A stretch of 23,315 nt of DNA from SZUA-521 sp041738285 (GTDB taxonomy: Bacteria; Pseudomonadota; Gammaproteobacteria; Pseudomonadales; Azotimanducaceae), in NCBI GenBank assembly GCA_041738285.1, contig JBGSQB010000155.1:1-23315 (forward strand). Direction: 5' to 3'. Numbering within the stretch: position 1 is the first letter of the stretch; every line of letters starts with the position of its first letter. Below the pieces are notes generated by a model, which had not been told where the DNA came from, ran no database searches, and worked only from the letters and a program-made list of their open reading frames with translations. Shown one piece after another: positions 7,417 to 15,224 of the stretch. The position numbers were made by a program, and so were the translations under genes.

Positions 7417-8164
7417 CTGCATTGCGAAGGGATACGTCGGACATGCGCGTGAAGGATCGCCTGCCACGGCCTTCAACTACCGCGTGTGGATGCTGCTGAC
7501 AGACGCCGATCAACTCGACGAGATTGCTGCGCGAAGCGCGCTCCTCTCGGTTGATCGATTCAATCTGTTGTCGATCCACACCAGTGATTGGCTGTTGGCA
7601 CATGGCCCCGGCAGCATTCGTTCGCGGACCGAACGTGCGATTGCTGCTGCAGGCTATCCGCGTCCGCGTGGCCGAATCGCAATGCTGCACCAGCCGGCGT
7701 CTCTCGGCGCCCGCTTCAATCCTGTGCGCTTCATCTTCTGCTTCGACTCGACTGGCGAGGGTATCGAGTACGTGCTCGGTGAAATCAACAACACGCCATG
7801 GGACGAGCGGCACACCTACGTACTGCGCGCAGCAGTCCCCGACCGACGAGTCGAATTTTCGTTCCCCAAGGTGTTTCACGTGTCGCCGTTCAACTCGATG
7901 TCGCAGCAGTACCACTGGCAGTTCGAGCTACGCGACGACCGACTCCGTGTCGGCATGGCAGTTGAAGAAGGTGACATCACGGTGATGCGGGCTTCGCTCA
8001 ACCTGCGCCTGATCCCGATCACCGCGTCGGTGATCCGACGTGGTGCACTTCACTATGCGGCACAGCCTATGGTGACACTCATGCGCATCTATTGGCATGC
8101 CGCGCGGCTTTGGTTGCGCAGAACACCGATTTACAGCCATCCGAAGTGGAGAACCGCGCCATGA
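7406..8164 (+). CDS. DUF1365 domain-containing protein
   Basis: A 252-residue protein with DUF1365 features: the opening GYVGHAREGSPATAFNYRVWM, then FNPVRFIFCFD, the conserved EINNTPWDERHTYVL, FPKVFHVSPFNSM, and a C-terminal TLMRIYWHAARLWLRR. The biochemical role of the family is unknown. It is nearly always found between an FAD oxidoreductase and a CFA-like methyltransferase, as here. I chose GTG 7406, with GGAG (7396-7399) six bases upstream and an 11-base overlap with the preceding gene; the frame extends further upstream but that sequence is shadow. The stop overlaps the next ATG (ATGA), implying coupled translation. Confidence 0.9.
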   Translation: MQLDCIAKGYVGHAREGSPATAFNYRVWMLLTDADQLDEIAARSALLSVDRFNLLSIHTSDWLLAHGPGSIRSRTERAIAAAGYPRPRGRIAMLHQPASLGARFNPVRFIFCFDSTGEGIEYVLGEINNTPWDERHTYVLRAAVPDRRVEFSFPKVFHVSPFNSMSQQYHWQFELRDDRLRVGMAVEEGDITVMRASLNLRLIPITASVIRRGALHYAAQPMVTLMRIYWHAARLWLRRTPIYSHPKWRTAP

Positions 8165-9420
8165 CAACGACAGTTTTGGAACCTTTGCGGCGCGGGCGCC
8201 ACTTTCGTGCCCGGATCGATGGCGTGTTTCGCAGTGCAGTCTTGCGGCGCCTGTCGGCAATCCGCGGGGGCGCAGTGTTACTCGAAGACGACAAGGGCCT
8301 AACTCGGCTCGGTGACGGCGCGATCGTTGCGCGGGTCGAAGTGCGGGATGCGCGCTTCTACCGACGCCTGGTCGCCGGTGGCACTGTTGGAGCGGGCGAG
8401 TCATACATCGACGGTGACTGGACGTGCGACCACCTGCCAGCCCTCATTGGATTGCTGGTTCGCAACCGGCAGCTCACGGACCGCCTGGAACGTGGTTTGG
8501 CGCGCTTGTCGAGCCACAGCGCTCGGATGATGCACACGTTGCTGCGCGCCAATACGGAATCGGGGAGCAAGGAGAACACCGCTGCGCACTATGACCTTGG
8601 CAATGGCCTGTTCGAGCGCTTTCTGGACGACCGGATGCAGTACTCCGCGGCGATGTTCGAAGGCGATATGACGTTGGACGAGGCATCGACCCACAAACTC
8701 GATCGGCTGATCGATAAACTGGAGCTCGGGGCCGACGATCACCTGCTCGAGATCGGCACTGGGTGGGGCGGATTGGCGGTATATGCAGCGCAGCGTGTCG
8801 GTTGTCGGGTCACCACCACGACCATTTCTGCGCAGCAGTTCGAGTATGCGCGCGAACGGGTTCGTGCAGCCGGTCTCTCCGAACGCGTAGAGGTACTCTG
8901 TAGTGACTATCGGCGGCTCGAAGGCAGATATTCGCGAATCGTGTCAGTAGAGATGGTGGAGGCCGTTGGTGCGGAGTATCTCGACACCTACTTCGAGAAA
9001 GTAGGAAATCTGCTCACCGAAGATGGTCTGGCGGCGTTGCAAGCTATCACGATCGAAGACACCCGCTACGTACGTGCGCTTCGAGATGTGGACTTCATCA
9101 AACAACACGTCTTTCCCGGCAGCTTCATCCCATGTGTCTCGGTGTTGATTGAAAGCGCTGCCCGCGCGGGCTCGCTGGTCGCGGTCAACCTCGAAGACCT
9201 CGGCCACGACTACGCGTTGACGCTTGCCGCATGGCGGGAGCGATTCGAGGCGAACTGGCAAGAGATCAGCGAACTGGGTCTCGACGAGCGCTTTCGCCGG
9301 CTGTGGCAATTCTATCTGGCTTACTGCGAAGGTGGTTTTCGCGAACGCGCCTTATCGGATGTGCAGCTGTTGCTCGCCAAACCGGGTTACCGTGGTCAGC
9401 CATGGCGGGCGCGGCAATGA
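8161..9420 (+). CDS. CFA-like SAM-dependent methyltransferase with altered active site
   Basis: A 419-residue cyclopropane-fatty-acyl-phospholipid synthase family protein. It has AAHYDLGNGLFERFLDDRMQY (substrate and SAM region), SAM motif I LLEIGTGWGGLAVYAA (about 195-210), IVSVEMVEAVG and a C-terminal YCEGGFRER. Compared with E. coli Cfa, the bicarbonate-site residues Glu239, Ile268 and Tyr317 are kept (E267, I296, Y351), but Cys139 is Ala163 and His266 is Gln294. The usual product is a methylene bridge across a cis double bond of phospholipid acyl chains. The substitutions suggest a variant outcome, such as a methyl-branched chain, or a different catalytic base. ATG 8161 overlaps the DUF1365 stop. 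Confidence 0.9.
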   Translation: MTTTVLEPLRRGRHFRARIDGVFRSAVLRRLSAIRGGAVLLEDDKGLTRLGDGAIVARVEVRDARFYRRLVAGGTVGAGESYIDGDWTCDHLPALIGLLVRNRQLTDRLERGLARLSSHSARMMHTLLRANTESGSKENTAAHYDLGNGLFERFLDDRMQYSAAMFEGDMTLDEASTHKLDRLIDKLELGADDHLLEIGTGWGGLAVYAAQRVGCRVTTTTISAQQFEYARERVRAAGLSERVEVLCSDYRRLEGRYSRIVSVEMVEAVGAEYLDTYFEKVGNLLTEDGLAALQAITIEDTRYVRALRDVDFIKQHVFPGSFIPCVSVLIESAARAGSLVAVNLEDLGHDYALTLAAWRERFEANWQEISELGLDERFRRLWQFYLAYCEGGFRERALSDVQLLLAKPGYRGQPWRARQ

Positions 9421-9938
9421 ACTGGCATGCGATCGGTAATGCGCTGTTGTTTCAGGTGACTTGGTTCGCAGCCGTGGTGTGGGGTACACCCGCGGCGCTC
9501 GCGGCGATGGTTGCTGTCGTGGTGCAGATTGCGCCGCGGCGTATGCTGCGTGCCGATGCCACGTTGGGCGCGATCCTTGCGGCTGTTGGGCTTGGACTCG
9601 ACACCGCCTGGATTCATTTCGGTGTGCTCGACTACCGCGGCGCTGCGGTGGCGCCTCTGTGGATCGTCCTGCTCTGGGTTGCAGTGGGTATGTCGCTCAA
9701 TCACAGCCTGGCGTTTCTGTTGCGCATGCCGCGCTTTGGCGCGTTGTTGGTGGGGCCTGCTGGCGCGGTTTCTTACCTTGCGGGTGCGCAATTCGGGGCC
9801 GTAGTGATACCTGACCCTGCGCAATTGGTGTTTGTGGTGCTGACCTGGACGGCGCTGTTCGCAGTTCTGCTCCGTCGCGTCGTCCCATTCGTCAACACTC
9901 TGTATTCGGAGGGCAATGTCCATGCAGTTCGCAGTTGA
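9417..9938 (+). CDS. DUF2878 family integral membrane protein
   Basis: A 173-residue hydrophobic protein with about five membrane segments. It starts MNWHAIGNALLFQVTWFAAVVW and contains GLGLDTAWIHFGVLDY, SLNHSLAFLL and GAVSYLAGAQFGAV, the pattern of DUF2878. No enzymatic motif is visible and the family function is unknown. It recurs beside CFA-like and DUF1365 genes, so a role in placing or presenting the modified lipid in the membrane is possible (inference). ATG 9417 lies in the ATGA that ends the preceding gene. The 3' end overlaps the next gene by 17 bases and contains its ribosome binding site. Confidence 0.85.
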   Translation: MNWHAIGNALLFQVTWFAAVVWGTPAALAAMVAVVVQIAPRRMLRADATLGAILAAVGLGLDTAWIHFGVLDYRGAAVAPLWIVLLWVAVGMSLNHSLAFLLRMPRFGALLVGPAGAVSYLAGAQFGAVVIPDPAQLVFVVLTWTALFAVLLRRVVPFVNTLYSEGNVHAVRS

Positions 9939-10962
9939 TCTGGCAGAACGCGGACGCATCCCGGAGGCGATGATTCGATTTGGCATTCGACGACTCGTCG
10001 CAAGCCGGCTGAGCGCCGAATTGCGCGGTTCGCAGGAGAGCCGCGCGGACCGATTCCAGCGACGGCTGACGGCGCTGCGTGACTCCGCGGTGGCGCTGTC
10101 CACCGATACCGCGAATCGTCAGCACTATGAAGTGCCCGCCGAGTTCTTCCGCGTCGTCCTCGGCCGACACCTGAAGTACAGCTCCGGGCTTTGGGGCGAG
10201 TCGACCGTCGATCTGGATCAGGCCGAGGCAGACATGCTCGAAATGTATGCGCAGAGAGCCGGGTTGCGTGATGGCCAACGCGTGCTGGACCTCGGTTGCG
10301 GATGGGGATCATTCTCTTTGTGGGCCGCCGCGCGATTTCCCGCATCGAAGATCGTCGCGGTTTCGAACTCCAGTTCGCAGCGCGATTTCATCGTTGCGCA
10401 GACGGAACGACGTGGGCTCGACAACATCACCGTCGTTACGGCGGACGTGAACGCGCTCGACTTCCCGGGCGAGCGATTCGACCGGGTGATCTCCATCGAG
10501 ATGTTCGAGCACGTACGCAACTACGCGACGCTGCTCAATCGGATCTCGCGCTGGCTGAAGCGCGATGGACGGTTGTTCGTGCACATCTTCTGCCATCGGC
10601 AGCTGATGTATCCCTACGAATCGGCGGGCGCTGACAACTGGATGGGGCGCTACTTCTTCACGGATGGGTTGATGCCTTCTGCAGATACCCTGGCTCACTT
10701 CAATCAAGACATGCGAATCGACGCGCAGTGGTCCCTGCCGGGTACGCACTATCAACGCACGGCGGCCGCCTGGCTCGAACGGCTCGATACGCACCGTGAG
10801 GCGGTTCGCGCTGCACTGGAGCCTGTGTACGACCTGGAAACGCAAGTGTGGATTCAGCGATGGCGGCTGTTCTTCATGGCCTGCGAAGAACTGTTCGGGT
10901 ACCGTGACGGGCGCGAATGGCAACTTGGGCACTACCTCATGAGCCGCGTGCGGGCACCGTGA
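9922..10962 (+). CDS. Second CFA/coclaurine N-methyltransferase-like SAM methyltransferase
   Basis: A 346-residue methyltransferase of the CFA superfamily, with SAM motif I VLDLGCGWGSFSLWAA (about 121-136), ISIEMFEHV (Glu196, His197) and a C-terminal catalytic-region tail WRLFFMACEELFGY. It has QHYEVPAEFF in place of the canonical AHYDLGN, and KYSSGLW where Cfa has MQYSC. It is closer to the group annotated as coclaurine N-methyltransferase-like than to Cfa. Bacterial members beside DUF2878 probably act on lipids, but the substrate is unknown. ATG 9922 is preferred over 9916: GGAGGG (9908-9913) lies eight bases from the former and only two from the latter. It overlaps DUF2878 before it and the kinase after it (GTGA). 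Confidence 0.87.
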   Translation: MQFAVDLAERGRIPEAMIRFGIRRLVASRLSAELRGSQESRADRFQRRLTALRDSAVALSTDTANRQHYEVPAEFFRVVLGRHLKYSSGLWGESTVDLDQAEADMLEMYAQRAGLRDGQRVLDLGCGWGSFSLWAAARFPASKIVAVSNSSSQRDFIVAQTERRGLDNITVVTADVNALDFPGERFDRVISIEMFEHVRNYATLLNRISRWLKRDGRLFVHIFCHRQLMYPYESAGADNWMGRYFFTDGLMPSADTLAHFNQDMRIDAQWSLPGTHYQRTAAAWLERLDTHREAVRAALEPVYDLETQVWIQRWRLFFMACEELFGYRDGREWQLGHYLMSRVRAP

Positions 10963-12278
10963 AACGTACGGGTGTGCGAGCCCGCCTTGGGCGCGCATTC
11001 GCGCTGCAGGTAGCGCTGATCAGTCTGGCCGTGGTCGGCGGGGTGTTTGCGACCGCTTGGATCGTCGAAGACGTGCTATCGCGTGAGGCCTTGGAAGGGG
11101 AGTCCCGCCATTTCTGGGAACGCGTCGCTGCGAACCCATCGCATGCGATTCCCGACACCGACAACATGATGGGCTACCTGTCGCAGGCGGCGGACCGGTC
11201 AGATGTGCCGGCGCCACTGCGAGGAATCGGCGCCGGCTTCGAGCGGGTCGAGTTCGCCTCGAGTAGCCCCCTCGTACACGTGTCGGACGGGCCGGCTGGA
11301 CGACTGTATCTGGTGTTTCAGCAGGACGAGGTATCGAACCTGACGCTGTATTTCGGTGTCCTGCCGCTATCGATCATCCTGCTGTTCATCTACGCCCTGT
11401 CGTTCGTCACCTATCGGCTGTCCCAGCGGGCCGTGTCGCCGCTCGTACAACTCGCAGCGCGACTCGAGCACTACGACCCGCTCGCGACCAACCAGTCGCT
11501 GAGCCTCGATGACCTGCGTGACGATGCCGGTGCAGAAGTTTCGACGATGATCGAATCGCTCGACCAGTTCACGCGACGACTCGAGGAGTTTGTCGCTCGG
11601 GAGCGAAACTTCACACGCGATGCCAGCCACGAGTTACGCACCCCACTTGCGGTACTACGAGCGAGTCTGGATCTGCTCGATCGCAACCGCGATAGACCGA
11701 AGTCTGATCGCGACGCGCTTGAGCGGATGCGACGGACGATTGCTCAAATGCAGGCGCTGATCGAAAGTCTCCTGCTGCTTGCCCGCGAAGCGGATCTATC
11801 GGATCGGCTGGAGCCGAAATCGGTTTCCCGCATCGTCGCCGAACAGATCGATCTGTTCGCGGACCTCGCAATTGCCAATGGCAATCGGGTAAGCGTCAAG
11901 GAGGAGGCGCCGCTCCTGGTTGCCGCGCCGAGGTACCTCGTGGCCATTGCGATTGCCAATCTGCTTCGCAATGCGCTCAGCTACACGCGAGGCGGCGAGG
12001 TAGAGATCGGGATCTACGCGTCAGGCGTGCGTATCCGAGACACAGGCATGGGGATGTCCGAAGCCGATCGTGCGCGATTGTTCGAGCCTTTCTTTCGCAG
12101 CGACGCGGCGCGCGGCGCTAGCGAAGGACATGGCCTTGGCCTTGCGATCGTTTCGCGACTGGCGGAACGATTCGGCTGGCGTCTGACGGTCGACAGCATG
12201 CCCGGAAAAGGCACGACCATCGAACTCGACTTCGGTGCGGGCTCACGGCTCGCGGATACGGAAGCCGCGGCCGGGTAG
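10959..12278 (+). CDS. Membrane sensor histidine kinase
   Basis: A 439-residue kinase. Transmembrane segment 1 spans about residues 14-36. A roughly 90-residue periplasmic domain follows, then transmembrane segment 2 (about 129-152) and a short HAMP-like linker. The HisKA domain has the H-box FTRDASHELRTP (His224). The HATPase domain has the N-box NLLRNALSYT (Asn338), G1 DTGMGM (361) and G2 GHGLGLAIV (390). The start is GTG 10959 in the stop of the second methyltransferase gene, so it is translated with the lipid-modification genes. Its 3' end overlaps the convergent response regulator by 36 bases. The periplasmic domain is not one I recognise; by context it may sense envelope lipid state (inference). 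Confidence 0.93.
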   Translation: MKRTGVRARLGRAFALQVALISLAVVGGVFATAWIVEDVLSREALEGESRHFWERVAANPSHAIPDTDNMMGYLSQAADRSDVPAPLRGIGAGFERVEFASSSPLVHVSDGPAGRLYLVFQQDEVSNLTLYFGVLPLSIILLFIYALSFVTYRLSQRAVSPLVQLAARLEHYDPLATNQSLSLDDLRDDAGAEVSTMIESLDQFTRRLEEFVARERNFTRDASHELRTPLAVLRASLDLLDRNRDRPKSDRDALERMRRTIAQMQALIESLLLLAREADLSDRLEPKSVSRIVAEQIDLFADLAIANGNRVSVKEEAPLLVAAPRYLVAIAIANLLRNALSYTRGGEVEIGIYASGVRIRDTGMGMSEADRARLFEPFFRSDAARGASEGHGLGLAIVSRLAERFGWRLTVDSMPGKGTTIELDFGAGSRLADTEAAAG

Positions 12279-12929
12279 AGTTTCGATCAGTTCTTGCGCG
12301 AACGGTTTGTCGATGAGGCGGCGCAGGTTGTACAGGTGACTGCGCAGCGCGTCCGAATCCGGGGGATCCTCCCCCCAGATGGCGCGTTCGATGGCTTCTC
12401 TGGGTACCAGATTGGGCGATTCCCGCATCAAGAGCTTCAGGATTTCGAACTGTGTCTTCGAGAGTCGGATCAGTGTGCCCTTGCGGATGACCTCCATCGT
12501 TGGCACGTCGAGGGTGAGGTCGCCGACTGCATAGCGATCGACGAAGGCGTCGCTCGACCTTCGACGGATGATAGCCAGCAGGCGCGCTTCGAGCTCCTGC
12601 ATGTCGAACGGCTTGACCAGATAGTCGTCGGCCCCAACGTCGAATCCCGACAGCTTGTCACCGAGCGCATCGCGCGCGGTGAGCATGATGATGGGGGTCG
12701 ATAGGTGTGCATCCGAGCGAAGTCGACGGCACACCTCGAGGCCATTGACACCGGGAAGACCGATGTCGAGCACAATCGCATCGTAGCTGTTGGTGACGGC
12801 CAGATGCATGGCCGAGAGGCCGTCAGCTGCGAAGTCGACGACGAAGCCGGCGGCTTCGAGATACGCACCTGTGCTCGCTGCCAGTTCGCGGTGATCCTCG
12901 ACCAATAGCACGCTGTGGTGGCTTGTCAT
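12243..12929 (-). CDS. OmpR/PhoB-type response regulator
   Basis: A 228-residue regulator. The receiver domain has the acidic pair Glu11-Asp12, phospho-acceptor Asp55 (IVLDIGLPG), Thr84 and Lys106 (DDYLVKPF). A winged-helix DNA-binding domain follows (about 133-226), with FEILKLLM, SHLYNLRRLIDKP and a final LPGRGFRIREP. ATG 12929 overlaps the stop of the upstream GNAT gene. It is the only response regulator in the window and its gene ends inside the kinase gene at 12278 on the opposite strand, so it is probably that kinase's partner despite the convergent layout. Targets are unknown; the lipid operon is the obvious candidate. Confidence 0.93.
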   Translation of the reverse strand: MTSHHSVLLVEDHRELAASTGAYLEAAGFVVDFAADGLSAMHLAVTNSYDAIVLDIGLPGVNGLEVCRRLRSDAHLSTPIIMLTARDALGDKLSGFDVGADDYLVKPFDMQELEARLLAIIRRRSSDAFVDRYAVGDLTLDVPTMEVIRKGTLIRLSKTQFEILKLLMRESPNLVPREAIERAIWGEDPPDSDALRSHLYNLRRLIDKPFAQELIETLPGRGFRIREP

Positions 12930-13531
12930 TCCGTGGTGACCGCCAATCGATGACTCAGGTGCGCCTTCACCGTTGGCCACTCCGCCGCGATGATGCTGTA
13001 CACGCAGGTATCTCGCAGCGTGCCGTTTGCCGCGCGCTGATGATTGCGCAGCACACCGTCGAGCTTGGCGCCGAGCCGTTCGATCGCACGCCGACTCTGG
13101 TGATTGAAGAAGTGAGTACGGAACTCGACGGCGATGCAGTCGAGGGCTTCGAAGGCGTGGGTCAAGAGCATCAATTTGCATTGGGTATTGAGTGACGTGC
13201 GCTGCACCTGCTTGCGGTACCAGGTGGAACCGATCTCGACGCGTTTGTTCGCGGAGTCGACGTGCATGAAGGTCGTCACGCCGACGGCGCGGCCGTTCTT
13301 GTCAATGACAGCGAACGGCAGCATCGATTGTGCCTGCTGCAGTTTCAGACGGCGTTGAATCTCGTCGGCAACGGCCTCCGGCCGTGGCACGGAGGTGTAC
13401 CAGAGGTTCCACAGCTCGCCATCCTTCACCGCCTCGACGAGGTCGTCGTGGTGCGACGCATCGAGCGGCACCAGGGTTACGCTGTCGCCACGCAGCGTGA
13501 CTGGTGCGAGCCACGGTTTCGGTTCGGCCAT
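12926..13531 (-). CDS. GNAT family N-acetyltransferase, RimJ/RimL-like
   Basis: A 201-residue acetyltransferase of the Acetyltransf_3 (RimL-like) type. It begins with VTLRGDSVTLVPLDASHHDDL, then FAVIDKNGRAVGVTTFM and VEIGSTWYRK. The acetyl-CoA-binding segment is unusual: VQRTSLNTQCKLMLLTHAFE stands where many members have a G-x-G loop, yet this NT-x-x-K variant is common in the subfamily. The C-terminal RAIERLGAKLDGVLRNH is typical. The substrate is unknown; candidates are a protein N-terminus or a small amine. It starts two bases after the DUF2961 stop and overlaps the response regulator start, so all three form one transcription unit. Confidence 0.88.
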   Translation of the reverse strand: MAEPKPWLAPVTLRGDSVTLVPLDASHHDDLVEAVKDGELWNLWYTSVPRPEAVADEIQRRLKLQQAQSMLPFAVIDKNGRAVGVTTFMHVDSANKRVEIGSTWYRKQVQRTSLNTQCKLMLLTHAFEALDCIAVEFRTHFFNHQSRRAIERLGAKLDGVLRNHQRAANGTLRDTCVYSIIAAEWPTVKAHLSHRLAVTTE

Positions 13532-13533
13532 GG

Positions 13534-14643
13534 TCAGATCACCTCGAGATAGTCGCGGTCGGGCAGCGCTGGATATGGCTTGGTCGGCAGCGCTTGATAC
13601 CAGTAGGCCACGGATGCGATGTCGTCCTGCAGCGGCAGGTATTGCCGGTCGCGATGCGTGCGCCAGCCGAGGGCCTGAATCGTCACACGCAGATCCGTTT
13701 CGAAGCGGATTGGATCCATGATGTGCCAGCGGTACATACCAAAGCGCTGCTGCGATTTGTACAAGCCGTCGGGCCGAATCACTTGCGGCAATCCCGCGTA
13801 GGCGGTGGTGAACTCGACGTACGCAGGACCACCGGGTCGGTCACGCTCCATGGTGCCGGGATCGAAATTGTAGGCGCCGCAGAAGTAATCTTCCGTACCG
13901 GTGCCGCAGATGGTGGGGAACTCGCCGTCGCCATCGAGAAAGAACTTGATCTCGCCCTCACCCCACCAGCCGGCGTTGTTCACGCCCCAGGCCATGTAGG
14001 TGCCCACGTAGTGCCCCGGCCCCGTCACCCCATCGAGGATGCGGTAGACGTCCTTGTAGGGCAGCGGGTTCGTGCGCCGGAACTGGGCGTGGAAGTAGGC
14101 TGCGTCTTCGGGGACATCGGTCAGCGCGTAGTTGATCTGGTAATAGACATAGAGCGGTTCGTCGGAACGATTCTCCATCGTGAAGCGCGCGCGCGTGCGA
14201 AACGGCATCTCCCAATAGCAGTTGAATGCACGGCCCGGATTGACGCACACCGCGAGTGACGACACCTGCGCGAAGCTCTCCCACCCGCAGGCAAAGAAGT
14301 CACCGGTCGGACTTTCGATCGACGGCTGGCTCTGGTCGTCCCAATAGGCGCGCAGAATCGAGTGCCGCCACTTGCCGCGGGCGAGGGTCATCCAGATCTG
14401 CTGAATCGCGCCCATGCCTTCGATGTCGGCCAAGGTGAACGTCTGCCCCGGCTGGATAACGATGTAGGGTGAAACCTTCCAGCCCTGACCAAGACCGCGC
14501 GCGGCGTTTGCCGCAGGCCCATCGGTCGACATGCCGGCCTTGCCTTTCGCGCCGGTGAAATTCTCCGGGCTGATGGATCGCGACTGCGCCTTCGACAGCC
14601 GCGAGAGATTGCCGAGGTTCAGACCCAGACCGGAAAACGCCAT
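13534..14643 (-). CDS. DUF2961 / GH172-type protein
   Basis: A protein of about 369 residues with the DUF2961 hallmarks: ADIEGMGAIQQIWMTL near the N-terminus, ILRAYWDDQSQPSIESPTGD, WWGEGEIKFFLDGDGEFPT, GTGTEDYFCGAYNF, and a C-terminal RWHIMDPIRFET. The family was placed in GH172 after characterised members proved to act on fructofuranosides (difructose dianhydride I) and on D-arabinofuranosides. The acidic GTGTED region is part of the conserved active site. No signal peptide is visible, suggesting a cytoplasmic enzyme. I prefer ATG 14643; a GTG at 14661 is in frame and neither has a strong ribosome site. It heads an operon with the GNAT and response-regulator genes. Substrate unknown. Confidence 0.85.
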   Translation of the reverse strand: MAFSGLGLNLGNLSRLSKAQSRSISPENFTGAKGKAGMSTDGPAANAARGLGQGWKVSPYIVIQPGQTFTLADIEGMGAIQQIWMTLARGKWRHSILRAYWDDQSQPSIESPTGDFFACGWESFAQVSSLAVCVNPGRAFNCYWEMPFRTRARFTMENRSDEPLYVYYQINYALTDVPEDAAYFHAQFRRTNPLPYKDVYRILDGVTGPGHYVGTYMAWGVNNAGWWGEGEIKFFLDGDGEFPTICGTGTEDYFCGAYNFDPGTMERDRPGGPAYVEFTTAYAGLPQVIRPDGLYKSQQRFGMYRWHIMDPIRFETDLRVTIQALGWRTHRDRQYLPLQDDIASVAYWYQALPTKPYPALPDRDYLEVI

Positions 14644-14713
14644 GTCCCTGCCCGTTGCCACACACCGAAGGAGCGCCTAACGTACCACGGTCGCCGCCGG
14701 ATGAGGCTCACCA

Positions 14714-15224
14714 GTGCATCGTCTGACCGATGTCGAACGGGCGCGCTTCGCGACCGACGGATTCATGGTTCGCGACAGCGCGTTCACCGCAGCAGAGTGC
14801 GCGGCGATCGCGGTGCGAATCTCGCGTGGCGCGGCTCATCGACAATCGTTCTTCGCGCAGAAGGCGGGCAGGCAGCTACGTGTTCGACGCTGATCGCGCG
14901 CACGAGACTATCATCAAGTGGGAAGGCGACACCGACATCGTGCACGGTATCGAACCACTCGCTCACCTCGACCCGGCAATCGCGGCGAGCGCGAATGTGA
15001 TGCTCGACTATCACGCCATCGGCGCGTGGACGCCGATGCAGGATGTCGATGAGACGAACGGCTGTGTGTGGTTTCTGCCGGGCAGTCACCTCGGCCCGGT
15101 GCTGACGCATCGGCATTGGGGGCACGACCCGGCCGTGCACATTCTCGAACTCGCGGAGCCTCTGGATACGCAAGCGGCGTTGCCGATTCGGATGCGCGCC
15201 GGCGAACAGGTGCGTTCGTCATGA
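14714..15224 (+). pseudogene. Broken phytanoyl-CoA dioxygenase (PhyH) family gene
   Basis: From GTG 14714 (GAGG at 14703-14706 upstream) the frame reads a standard PhyH N-terminus, LTDVERARFATDGFMVRDS, then hits a stop at 14891-14893. The homology continues in the +1 frame from about 14870: SYVFDADRAHETIIKWEG, then VHGIEPLAHLDPAI. It then jumps directly to DVDETNGCVWFLPGSH, so roughly the middle of the domain, where the iron-binding HxD lies, is missing. The end is also short: the frame stops at 15224 before the distal histidine. It therefore has a frameshift, an internal deletion and a lost 3' end. Its final bases overlap the start of the SRPBCC gene. Confidence 0.8.
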
